Part shown: in pieces, positions 11,496-21,403 of the stretch | Numbering within the stretch: position 1 is the stretch's first letter | Layout of the letters: every line of letters starts with the position of its first letter | Translations under genes and position numbers: made by a program | Assembly (NCBI GenBank): GCA_014281115.1 | Contig: JACONQ010000003.1 | Location: forward strand, 1 to 64,000 | DNA: 64,000 bases | Direction: 5' to 3' | Source of the DNA: Laburnicola sp. R22_1 | Lineage: Eukaryota > Ascomycota > Dothideomycetes > Pleosporales > Didymosphaeriaceae | The notes under the pieces: generated by a model | Database searches by the model: none | What the model was told of the DNA's origin: nothing | Seen by the model: the letters and a program-made list of their open reading frames with translations, nothing else

Positions 11496-13339
11496 CTAGC
11501 GAGTGACCCACACTAGTAAGCGTGCCACCTTTGCCAAGACCCCACTATCACTAATAATACTATTATAATACAACCATCTACTATGTCTTCTAAGCTATCT
11601 AATAAAGCTCGGTTACTTATTGCTATTAGAGCTATTAAATAAGACCTAAATCTTATAGAGCGAGCAGCAGCAGGGCTATATAACGTTAATTGCAGAACGC
11701 TTAATTAAAGACGTAACGGAATAACTGCACAACGCGATAACCCACCTAAATTAAAGAATTTTACTCTCTTTAAGAAGCAGGCGCTTGTTAATTGTATAAT
11801 TAAGCTGGACACGCGTAGATTTCCTTCTACGAAGCTTATAATACGCACAATGGCTAATTCACTACGTTTATAGAGAGGAAAGCCACCTATTAGTATTAAC
11901 TAGACAGATAGGTTTATTAAGCGCAGATGTGAAGTTAAAACGCGTTAGTCTTAGTTATACGATAACTAGAGGGCACGATAGAAAGATCCTAAGGTTATAA
12001 ACGCGTAGTTTAAGCTTGTAGAGGGCATTAAAGTTAAGTACGACATTACGGATAAGGACACCTACAACTTTGATGAATTAGACTTCCTAATAGGGGTTAT
12101 AGAGTCTTAGCTTGTGGTTACAGCATTAGAGAGGCGTGCGAAACCCAAATTAATATAGCCAGGCAACTGCTAGTGGATTATAGTAATCTAGGGTATTTGC
12201 GCTACTAGATGGGCAATCCCTCCCTTTATTATCTACGCTGGCAAGCGTTATATCTCTACCTAGTACAAAGACGCGTTAATTTCTAGCGATTAGGTAATTG
12301 CTATTAGCGAGAACAGCTAAATAAATAACGAGCTTAGTATCGCGTAGTTAAAACACTTTAACGCGCATATAAAGGGACGCGCTAAAGGAACCTATTAGCT
12401 GCTAGTTATTAATAGCTATAAGAGCTATAACTTAATTAAGTTCTAGAATTACTATAAGGAATATAAGATTATTACTCTCTATATGCCGCCATATTTATTA
12501 CACCTGCTGCAGCTGTTAGATGTGGGCTGTTTCTCCCCGCTAAAGAAGGCATATAGTGCTAAGATCTTGGGCTTAGCGCGTTGGCTAATAACCCACATTA
12601 TAAAGATTAAGTTCCTCCTAGCCTTTAAAACCACGTTTTTGAAAGTTTTCTCTGCAGAGACAATTAAGGGTGGTTTTCGCGGTGCTGGGCTAGTCCCATT
12701 AAATCTAGAGGAGGTGTTGCAGCACCTTAACATCCGCATCCATACACCTAGTCTGCCTATTAAAGAGCCTACCATCTGGGAGTCTAAAACACTAAGTAAC
12801 CTACGCGAATTTAAGGCGCAATCAACACTAGTTTGTAAGAGAATTAGAGATCACTTCGATTTATTACTAACTTTAACTATGTAGATGCTTAAGAAGCTTA
12901 AAAAAGGCGCTCTAAGTGTAATGCATAGTTAGGTACTAGTGTTAGATAAAATTGCAGGCCTTTACAAGACAATTAAGGAGACTATAAGGTAAAAATCGCG
13001 TAAAAGGAGGTATATCCAGTATTAGAAATTACTTACAGTAGTAGAGAAATCTTAGCTAGCCACTCCTAAGAACGCTAGTGGACAGAAGAAGGGTAAATAG
13101 TTATTAGGTACTAGTCGCGCTATAATAGGGCCATTAACTTAATAGTATTATAGCATCTATAGGCAACCTAGACACAATACGCAAACCTGCTAGGGAGTTA
13201 AAGAGAAAGAATCTAAATTAGATGTATTAACTTAGTATATATTTTTAAGTAGTGTTGCGACGTAGTCTAATAATAAATAAAATAGTTTGGTGGAGTCTTA
13301 GCAAAGGTGGCATGCTTACTAGTGTGGGTTACTCGCTAG
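11496..13339 (+). mobile_element. Fot1/pogo-like element nested in the Tc1 element
   Basis: Inverted terminal repeats of about 50 bp start CTAGCGAGTGACCCACACTA on the left and end with its near complement (CTTACTAGTGTGGGTTACTCGCTAG type) on the right. A TA duplication lies at 11494-11495 and 13340-13341. The size, 1,844 bp, is typical for Fot1. Confidence 0.9.
11583..13270 (+). pseudogene. Fot1/pogo transposase relic (DDE_1 type)
   Basis: From ATG 11583 (MSSKLSNKARLLIAIRAIK) one frame runs through an HTH/CENP-B-like region and a DDE_1 domain. The first catalytic region reads YNFDELDFLIG near 12.07 kb. The second reads LLVINSYKSYN, with Asn where Asp is expected. The third reads LLQLLDVGCFSPLKKAY near 12.5 kb, its Asp kept. 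Stops are TAG/TAA only. The open stretch at about 12483-12884 is a surviving part of this frame. Length of about 560 codons fits the family. Confidence 0.87.
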
Positions 13340-13714
13340 TAAATTACGTTATCTCTAAAGTGTTTTATTAATGCAGCGATGCGTATAGTTAAACTTCTTA
13401 GCTAACTCCTGCGATGACGCGCCCGCCTCACACTTCGCGATAATTAAATCCTGTTGCTAGACAGATAATTCGGCATTGCGGCGACGATTTCCTAAAATTT
13501 CTACACTAAAAGAGCTCATATTGGTAGAGTAATATAGTGTTAAAAATAGGGTGTTAGTGTTAGTATACGCGCGTTAGCATGTTAGGGGAATAGACTTTTA
13601 GCTTGGCACTGTAAAGCAAACGCGTCTATACGTAGCTAATTACGTTATACTAACTGCGTATATTTATATATTTCTTGCTTTAAACAACATCTCTATAATA
13701 CCTATACTAATAAT

Positions 13715-16345
13715 ATGCCTCCTAGACAAGCTAGGGGCACTAAACGCGCTGCTAAAGCCTCTAAAGCACCCGCGAAACGCGCTAGAACCAGTGGCTATAG
13801 TACAGCCAGGCAACCTATTAAACTTAATAAGTTGTAGTAGCTGCCTTTATGCACCTTACCGCGCAAAGCCCTAGTAATTATAATATCTTAGGCTATTAAG
13901 GAACATCTATTTAAGTCATAGTTACGCGATTTGCTACCTAAAAACACTGCTATAGAGCCCTTAAGAGTAGCCACCAAGGCCATAATAGAAAATACTAAGA
14001 GCGCTATTAAGGGTCTTAACGCGCTCTTTAAGGACGACTTCGAGGGCATTAATTAGGCGCGATTACTAGGCTTTATCGCGCCTTTACGCATCTATAAGTA
14101 TAAGAAAAGCTAAATCTATCGCCACAGCTATTATATCTCGCTTATCTCTAATCTATCGCAAATCTAGTTTATTTACAAGTACTACTATTAGTATAAGCGT
14201 ATTAATTATAGTAAAACTAGCAAATACAACACTATAAAGTTAACCTTAGTAATAGTAGCGTACCTTAAGAAGCGTATAAAGGACTATAGCTATACAAAGC
14301 CAGGGGCAGCCACAAAGCTGTTGCTGCTAGAGGGTTAACTCTTATTATAATAGGTAGCTAATCGCGGTGTAGTATTAACCCAGAGTATTACTAATACGCT
14401 AGATAACTTTAATATTTAAAGCTTTAGGCTTACTGCTATTACTTAGCTTATTAAGGGCAATTATCCCTTGTATAAGTTTAAGTTACTAGCGTTCTAGAGA
14501 ATGCTAGTCTTCGCTAACCTAGAGGTAGAGAAGGTACTGTGGGCTAGTTGTATATTAGTTTCTTAGTACGTAATAAGGCTTTATAATTACTTACTCCCAC
14601 AAGTTATTAATAAGCTATTATGTGCTATCTCGCTTATCTATATAAGCTTAGATAGCTAGATAATAAAAGGTAGTAAACGTGGCTTCTTTAGTATTGTTAC
14701 GCACTATACTAATAAAAATAACGAGGTAGTTAACTTACTAATTGTGTTGCCACAGCTATTAGGCTCCTATAGTAATAAGAGAATAGGCGAAATCGTTATT
14801 AAAACGCTGTAGAAGTTTGGCATTAATAGTAGTAAAGTCGGTTACTTTGTGCTTAATGATGCTAATACTAATAATAAGGCAGTTAATTATATTGCTAATA
14901 AGTATAACTTCTAAGTGTCCTATTATTATCTTTATTACGCGCCTTATATTATTATCCTTATAGAATAGGCTTTATTGTTTAGCAAGAACTATAAGACGTA
15001 CGCTAATAATATTAACTTAGATATAAGTTAATAATTGTGTGCCTTTACGCTAAGCTTTAGCTAATCTAAGGTAGGAGAAGGCAAAACTTATAGATAAGTG
15101 GTATAAATAGGGCCTGCTAGGCTTTTTATTTAATATTATAGGCCATATTAAAACACCTTTGCAATATAATTTATTTAATTATTATTAGCACTAAGTAAAC
15201 AAGTTATTACCTTCTAATAAGCGCAAGATTTATAAACCTATAAAGCTAGTAATTACACGCTAAAACTCTTACTATAACGCCCTTACTCGCGCCTCTTAGC
15301 TATAAACCGCCATTAACACATACGCCGCTCGCTATATAGATAATACTTACACTACTAACGCCTACGCGCGCGCAAAAAAAAATAAGCTACCTAACATACT
15401 AGCATAGATAAGGTCTAATAGGCTATTAGCTAATAATTAGCAAGTAATAACTAAATATATAAAAGTGCTATTGCCGCTTAAAGAAGCTACTAAGAGACTT
15501 AAAGGCCGCAATAAAGGCAACACTTTTGGCGCTATATATAAAGTTATACTAGTTTTTAAGCAGCTACTTACTACCTTTAAGTATTAGCTTAAGTTGTTTC
15601 CTAATATTAATTACTACGACACTGGTGTTCTAGAGGACTACCTACCTACTAACTTGCGCACGGCATAGCTTAAACTTAATTAGTACTATAGTAAGCTTAA
15701 CAACTCGCCTATCTACTACGCCGCTTGCTGTCTCTATCCTTTCTATAAGCGTTATTACTAGCGAGCTTGGCGCGAAAAACCTAACTAGCTTGCCTTAGCT
15801 AATGCTAGTTTTTAGTAGCTTTGGGCGTAGTACTAACCTAAAGTTATTAATATAGTGGCTTCTAAGCAGTTAACTATAAACAACAACCTCGATAATACAA
15901 TTAACTATCTTACTGGCGGCGATAGCAATAATAAAAATAAGAAAGATAGTAATAAGTATAATCGCTAGTTTAAGCGCGAGCCTAGGTAGACGTAATAGCA
16001 GTTTAATAGTAGTAATAGTTCTGTTAAGTACTAGGTCGGATTACGCTCGAGATACTCTAATTTGGCAAAGTTTATAATTAATATACTAATAGTTCTAGTA
16101 TTAAGCTATAAGTGTAAGCGCGTTTTTAGTAAACTTGGCAATCTTCTCGAGCCTAGAAGACACTATATAGGTACTTAATTGCTGGTAGCAATATAATCTA
16201 TACAATTTTAGCTAAAAGCTAGCTTTAGTAAACCTTCTAATAGCGCTATTATAAAGCAATTATCGACTTTAAGTAATAAAGAAATTAACACCTTATATAG
16301 CTTATATAACTAGAACGAGACTTCTTAGTAATTTATATATAGTTT
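13715..16345 (+). pseudogene. hAT transposase relic
   Basis: Reading from ATG 13715, one frame with RIP-type stops gives a basic N-terminus, then the hAT core: ISLDSQ..KGSKRGFFSIV near 14.65 kb, a LLGSYSNKRIGE stretch near 14.76 kb, FVLNDANTNNKAV near 14.85 kb and, at the C-terminal end (near 16.1 kb), the dimerisation region read as LSYKCKRVFSKLG, which matches the hATC pattern. The length of about 870 codons fits a fungal hAT. It is not functional: dozens of TAG/TAA codons break it. Confidence 0.85.
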
Positions 16346-16485
16346 GCACAAATTTATAATTAATTTATAATTAATCGGCTTAAAAAATATCTTTTAATTT
16401 AATTAATTTAAAAGGCTAGAGAACTTATTATAATTAATTTAATTTACTATCTAGAAATTAATTAAATTAATTATTAGTAAGTCTG

Positions 16486-17530
16486 CCTCCTACTATTAGC
16501 GTATAAACTAGTACTTTAGGCTCTTCTACGCATACTTCTTCTACGTGTATATAAAAAATATTAATATCTACTACTATAGCTGCGCATACTTAACAATAGC
16601 ATTCTTGTCTATATATAGCTATAATGGCTAGAACCGCGTCTAGTGCTTCTTTATTTAAATAGCCTCTAATCGCATAAATACGCTAATTCGGTTAATTACA
16701 AACACCTAGCTAAACTGCGCTAACCTATCCATAGCCGCCCAAATTGCTGCTTTCACTAGCTCTACCGCCTCGTCTTTTCTAGAGTTAGTATTAGAAACAG
16801 GCTCTTTAATACACGCTAACAAATTAGGCCTCTTTATATCTACTAAATATAGCAGCCACTACGTCCGCTCTAGCCATGGGTTTACTTTATTCCTCTTGCT
16901 ATTCTAGATAGTGTTTTGCACCCATTTCTTAATATTCTTCTACACCTTAGCTATCTCTTCTTCTACTCGCGCCCATACAGCCTCGCTATTAATAGGAGTG
17001 AGTTCTAAGTTACCTACTAGACCTTTATTAGGTGCGTGCACTTAGAAATACTACAAACTATAGCAGCTACTAAATAATCGCTAGTAATACACCCACGTAT
17101 ATCCCTATTCTATTCACGCTTATAATTTCTTCTCCTTAATCTAACTTAGTCGCCCGCGCTTTTTTCCCGCTAACTATCCTTAGTAGTCCTTATGCTAATA
17201 TTGCTTTATACTCTTTATGCTCTATAATATCTACTAATACTAGCTTAGGTTTAACTAGTATAATAAACTATCTATATATATAGGTAACTAGAGATAAGGC
17301 GCTATAATCTAGCTTAACGCTATAAACTCGCTAGGATACTATATAACGCCTGCCTAGCTATAAACCTCTAATTTTATCTTACTAGCGTTATTGCGTTTAA
17401 TCTTATATTGCTTCTATAAATGGCTCTTAATCTAATTTAACTATACTACGTACTAGCACTTCTTATATATGGCTACCTAGTACTCTACTAAATAGTTAAA
17501 ATATCGACACGCTATGCTTGCTCCGGCCAT
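16486..17530 (-). pseudogene. TLH helicase relic, N-terminal part
   Basis: Starts at ATG 17530 (MAGASIACRYFNYL). Near residues 20-45 a decayed zinc-finger-like motif reads AIYKKCQYVV..HL, matching the CxxCxY-type N-terminal motif I associate with TLH proteins, with the first Cys now Tyr. Further on are KNIKKWVQ, a WLERT.WLLYLVDIKRP stretch and the region FMRLEAIQIKKHQTRF. The frame joins the C-terminal part at the hAT target site. Stops are RIP-type. Together the two parts give roughly 1,600 codons. Confidence 0.82.
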
Positions 17531-18300
17531 ACTAACACGCTAGATTAATAATATCTGTCCTAAATATACTATTTAGCTTTCTATACATATCTCTCTCTTT
17601 GTCTTAATTATAGTGGCTAGGCTCTACGTTTCGCTTAGTCCTAACTTTAGTAATACACTACCAATCCCCTTATTAATATAACTCTAATCTATAATACCTT
17701 CTCTACCTACGCTTTGCTATATAAGTTAGGTTTTTATAAATTCTATAGATAGTATAGTTTATTATTACGAAAAACATATCTAAATTTAGAGTTAATCCGC
17801 TAATAGAATCTAAATCTAGTCTACCTCTAAATCTTAGATATACGCGCTATACGCGTAGCTTATATTACTAATAAAGTATTCTAGTCTTATAACACTAGAT
17901 TTAGCGCCCTGGGTTAGAACTATATATAAAAGTAGCTGCCTTATATAGTACACATTTTAAGTAGGTTCTAGTAGCCTAAATTAGACGCTATGCGCAGAGA
18001 GCGTAGAAGTAACTACCTTCTTTCTAACGCCGCTACCTATTTCTTGCGATCTTGCTATTTTAAGGAGCTATGCTGCGAAGAGAAAGAAGGGGGAAAAAAG
18101 GTCCCTTAATAACTAATGCCTATCTATACCACAACTATATATATTATTAATGCTGCCAACCTATTAACTATTAATAGCTACCTTAGACAAGCGTCTAAGT
18201 AATAATTACATATTTTGTAGGTGTCTTATACGCAACTTATATATAGTTAGACCCTTATACTTATATATAAGTTGCGCGCAGCTTACTTTTATATTGCCTA
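17531..18300. other. RIP-degraded sequence upstream of the TLH relic, no gene seen
   Basis: AT-rich with few CA/TG dinucleotides, so it belongs to the duplicated TLH unit, probably its promoter region. It ends with a strong hairpin: arms CGCAACTTATATATA (18231-18245) and its exact complement (18262-18276) around a 16-base loop. Base composition returns to normal just after 18300. Confidence 0.6.
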
Positions 18301-18857
18301 GCGCGTAGTTCTATACTAGCTAGTAGGGGTTGCACTCGCTTTGACAGTAACTAAGAACACTAACTCTATTCCTAACTTATTACTTTTTACGCGCAATCTA
18401 TCTATAAACTTTCTATAGATTGTATATAATATTACTATAAGTGACCTGCACGCTGCCTCTAAGTTGCAGCTGTTTTCGAGTTTGGGAAGAGCAAAGAAAG
18501 GCACTCTGAAAAAGCAAAGAAAGGCACTTGAGGGTCTGTGCGCGCGCTAAATTCTACAGTGCGAAAGCAAAGAAAGGCAGTCCCTTTCTTCGTGTAATAG
18601 AGTGAGAGGTGAATTATAACGAAACACTGAGGCTGAATGAGGCATCATTGCCAAGCACCGTTTCGCGCTATGCCGAACAGGTCTTAGTCTTTGCATCACC
18701 ACCACGTTTTGTGGCAGTGCACCGTGCGGCTTGCCTGCTGCGAGTTCCTGCTTCAAACAGTCCGCAACCTCCTGCCGTCCTCGACCTTCCACCGTCCTCG
18801 AGGTGCCCTCGTGTGCCACTATTAGTCACGTCGCGACAGTGAGGCTCTGCGACGACG
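18301..18857. other. Boundary of gene island 1, with three copies of a 13-bp direct repeat
   Basis: Composition returns to normal (CA/TG present). The sequence GCAAAGAAAGGCA occurs at 18491, 18514 and 18567, all in the same direction. The open frames here lack an ATG start or a recognisable product. The stretch may hold the promoter of the fragment starting at 18858. Confidence 0.5.
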
Positions 18858-19136
18858 ATGAAACGTACAGCCCTTGAAGACTGTCTCGACGGCTCCGAAC
18901 AGCAAGCTCAAGCACGGTGGGCAGAGACCGCGCAGTCCATATACGCTTGGGCTTGCAGCATCTCACCTCGAGAATCTCCTGACGATGGTCAGCTGCCAAA
19001 CACCATGTCCGACAACTCCAGACTGCGAGGCACCAAGACGCCGCAGAGACGCCAGCGCTCCTGCAGCCCAACAAAGAAGAGCCCACAATATCGCAACATT
19101 GTCCTGAAGCCTGCCAATATTCTTGTCGAAGCCGTA

Positions 19137-21270
19137 CCGTGGGTCACCACCTCGTGCACGGCCCCACCTCGTGCACGGCCAACACCAAATCTCCCGCACT
19201 TTCAGAATCGCTTTACACCACCAATATACACCCAATGGAGGCTGCCCTAGAGTCGTTAAAATCGCTAAAGCTTGGAGAGAAGCCTAATTATACTTAGACT
19301 GCGAAAAAGTACGGTGTTGATTAAACGTTGCTGTCGAAGCGTCACCGCGGGGTTATCGGCAGCTATGCGGAGAAAGTCGATAATATGCGCCTTCTCAACT
19401 CTGCATAGGAAACTGAGCTCGTACAATATATTAATAAGCTCTGTGTACGAGGGCTACCACCTACAAGGGAGATGATACGGAATTTCGCAGCAGAAATAGC
19501 AGGAAAAGAGCTAGGAAAAAACTGGGTTGATCGCTTTATTGCGCGGCATCACATTGAGCTTGTATCTTGATGGGCATCCAGCATCGATTCCACACGCCAC
19601 AGAGCTGACTCTGCCTTCAAATACGCCCTATATTTTAAGCTCCTAGACTAGAAGATAACTCAGTACGATATTGAGGCTCGCAATATCTACAATATGGATA
19701 AGAAGGGCTTCTTAATTAGTGTGCTGTCAAAAATAAAGCGCGTGTTCTCCCGCCATCGATATGATCACAGAGGCGTAAAACAAGCACTCTAGGACGGCAA
19801 CAGGGAGTGGATAACTACGATAGCCTGTATTTGCGCCGACGGCAGCTATCTCACGCCTACGCTGATTTATCAGGCTGTTTCTGGCAAGATACAAGACTTA
19901 TGGCTTCAAGATTTCGACCCTGCAGAGCACAAAACCTTCTTCGCCTCATCGCCTAGTGGATGGACTAACAACAAGCTAGGGCTCGCATGGCTTAAACAGG
20001 TGTTCAATCGCGAAACAAAAGCAAAGGCAAGACGATTATATTGTCTACTTATCCTTAACGGCCATAGCTCACATATATTGATGGAGTTTATCAAGTTTTG
20101 CGACGACAATCGGATTCTTCTGGCCATCTATCCTCCCCACGCTACCCACACCTTGCAGCCGCTCGACGTCTGCCTTTTTAAGCCTCTATTAACTGCCTAC
20201 TCAAACGAGCTCTCCGAGTTCATGTATAGCTGCCAGGGCATCTCCGCGATTACAAAAAGAGACTTCTTCCGCTTGTTCTATAAGGCCTGGCATACAACGT
20301 TTAAGGAAAAGACGATCTTAACAGCTTTTCAAGTCACAGGGCTTTCGCCGTTAGACCCAGAGGCTATACTTAAGAAGTTTAAAATAGAGGAGACTGAGAG
20401 GCCCTCATCAAGCGATAGTACTACTTCCGTACTCAGCGCTTCAGATTGGAGAAAGATTGAGCGATTACTGCGCCAGGTAGTGGAGGATATCTACGATCGA
20501 CGCTCCTAACAGCTAAGCTAGACGATTCACGTGATGGCTGTACAAAAACAGCTCCTCCAGCATAAAAACAAGCGACTCAGAGGGGCCTTTGTCAATGAGA
20601 AGAAGCGCCGTCAACGTGGCAGGCCTCTATTACTTAAGGCACCGCAGGAGTATAATAGTGGAGCTATATTCTGGTCGCCATCCAAAGTCAAGGACGCCCG
20701 CGATCGCCAAGCACAAAAGGATGCCAACGAGCAGCTACTACAACAACAGAAGTCCAAGGAGATTAAGCGTAGGGAGCAGCAGAAGCAGGAGAAGGCTACT
20801 ATGCTTGAAGAGAGGCAGCGCATAAGAGAGGTGGCCAAAGAAATACGCCTTTAAGAACAGCGCGAGAAGGCCGTGCAGCGCGAAGAAGCTAGGATCGCGC
20901 GCGAAGCCAAAAAGCAACTCCAACAAGATATACAATTCTCTAAAAAGGGTAATAGACGCCGTCAAAAGGCCTTTGCACCACCTCCTCAAGTCGCTGAGGA
21001 GACAGAGGATGTTAGTGTGGATATATTATCTGTAGTTGATGTGGTGCCTACACCCAGCCCTGCCACGCGCACCCGCAAAGTACGCCTCCCACAGAGGTAT
21101 CACACGTAGTTTATCGTTACCAATCAATCAAATAGGTCCTTAAAAGCCCTCCACTAAAAAATCTCGCGATAATACAATATATATGCGACTCTACAGCTGC
21201 AAAAGTTGTGGGTGTGGGCATCTGGAAACCGTGCACCAGGTGGGGCCGTGCACCAGGTGGTGACCCACGG
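19137..21270 (+). mobile_element. Pogo-type DNA transposon, lightly mutated
   Basis: About 42-bp inverted ends starting CCGTGGGTCACCACCT, flanked by a TA duplication (19135-19136, 21271-21272). Each end holds two tandem copies of a CACCTSGTGCACGG motif; the two ends differ at C/G in the S position. Length 2,134 bp. Its base composition is normal, unlike every other element in the window, so it is a late arrival or escaped strong RIP. Confidence 0.9.
19235..21109 (+). pseudogene. Pogo transposase pseudogene
   Basis: One frame of 625 codons from ATG 19235 (MEAALESLKSLKLGEK) to TAG 21107. Parts: N-terminal HTH (residues 1-60), a CENP-B-like HTH (to about 120), a DDE_1 domain (about 160-400; NIYNMDKKGF first Asp, LLILNGHSSH second site with Asn for Asp, HTLQPLDVCLFKPL third Asp intact), then a long charged coiled-coil-like tail rich in Gln, Lys and Arg. 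Roughly ten internal TAG/TAA/TGA codons break it but there is no frameshift. Open pieces at 20000-20509, 20531-20854 and 20873-21109 are all in this frame. It is a mild version of the RIP damage seen elsewhere. It resembles the relic transposase of the composite element at 30667-43974 (shared YFKLL..KITQYDI-like region). Confidence 0.88.
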
Positions 21271-21403
21271 TACACAGTCTTCCATCCGAAATCGAAGCGC
21301 TCCTCCCTCGTGGTCTTCGCGAAATTCTTGATCCTCCTGAGGCCTCTTCTGCCATGTGTACGCACGAAACTGGCTACCCTACGCATACAAGGAGCGATGA
21401 ACA

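Larger units (their letters stand above)
10600..13519 (-). pseudogene. Tc1/mariner transposase relic, split by a Fot1-like element
   Basis: The N-terminal part starts at ATG 13519 and encodes MSSFSVEILGNRRRNAELS, a helix-turn-helix region. It breaks at 13340. It resumes at 11495 and runs to about 10600, ending with the mariner signature read as WPRYSPNINPIEYLQQSLKR, where the conserved Asp of SPDLNPIE has become Asn by a TpG to TpA-type change. Removing 11496-13339 plus one TA joins the two parts in frame. Stops are RIP-type. Confidence 0.85.
10422..13611 (-). mobile_element. Tc1/mariner element inserted in the hAT element
   Basis: Inverted ends: the left starts TAGTACTAAGCCAAAAGTCT (10422) and the right is the complement of CAGTGCCAAGCTAAAAGTCT (ending 13611). 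A TA duplication flanks it (10420-10421 and 13612-13613). Differences between the ends are C/T or G/A. Without the Fot1-like element inside it the element is about 1.35 kb, normal for Tc1/mariner. Confidence 0.88.
10149..16485 (+). mobile_element. hAT DNA transposon inserted in the TLH relic, itself containing nested elements
   Basis: The termini are inverted repeats: the left end reads TAGACTTACTAATAATTAAT and the right end is its complement ending in CTG. The left T is a RIP change of the hAT-typical CAG start. The flanks carry an 8-bp target duplication, CCTTCTAC at 10141-10148 and CCTCCTAC at 16486-16493, which differ by one C/T. Removing the element and one copy restores the TLH reading frame across the site (..RQQQEA-[W]-EALV). 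Without the nested Tc1 element the hAT is about 3.15 kb. Subterminal AT-rich palindromic stretches lie at 10155-10260 and 16360-16470. Confidence 0.92.
18858..21403 (+). pseudogene. 5' fragment of an unidentified gene, interrupted by a pogo element
   Basis: From ATG 18858 the frame encodes MKRTALEDCL.., with a basic stretch containing TPQRRQRSCSPTKKSPQYRN and then IVLKPANILVEAV up to the insertion at 19136. Removing 19137-21270 and one TA continues the frame with HSLPSEIEALLPRGLREILDP (21273 on). The arrangement, Ser-Pro-Thr-Lys-Lys followed by an aromatic-rich segment, recalls the N-terminal region of fungal PD-(D/E)XK-like proteins of unknown function, but this is a weak resemblance. No C-terminal body follows; sequence of the SNF2-like pseudogene begins at about 21404. 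So the gene is both interrupted and truncated. Confidence 0.5.

Noticed and set aside
12483..12884. Possible 133-aa protein gene
   Set aside because: It is in frame with and part of the Fot1 transposase relic (11583-13270) and holds its third catalytic Asp region.
221..17530. A changed genetic code with TAG/TAA read as Gln or Trp
   Set aside because: The long frames broken only by TAG/TAA could suggest reassigned stops, but the intact HET-like gene ends with TAG, the intact genes use CAG, CAA and TGG normally, and the broken frames occur only in CA/TG-depleted DNA. RIP explains it.
1..17530. A Starship-type giant element
   Set aside because: No tyrosine recombinase captain was recognised at an edge, and each insertion is explained by ordinary DNA transposons and LTR elements.
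18609..19250. Several overlapping frames on both strands as separate genes
   Set aside because: Most start with GTG or TTG or lie opposite the fragment from ATG 18858. Only that frame continues across the pogo insertion site.
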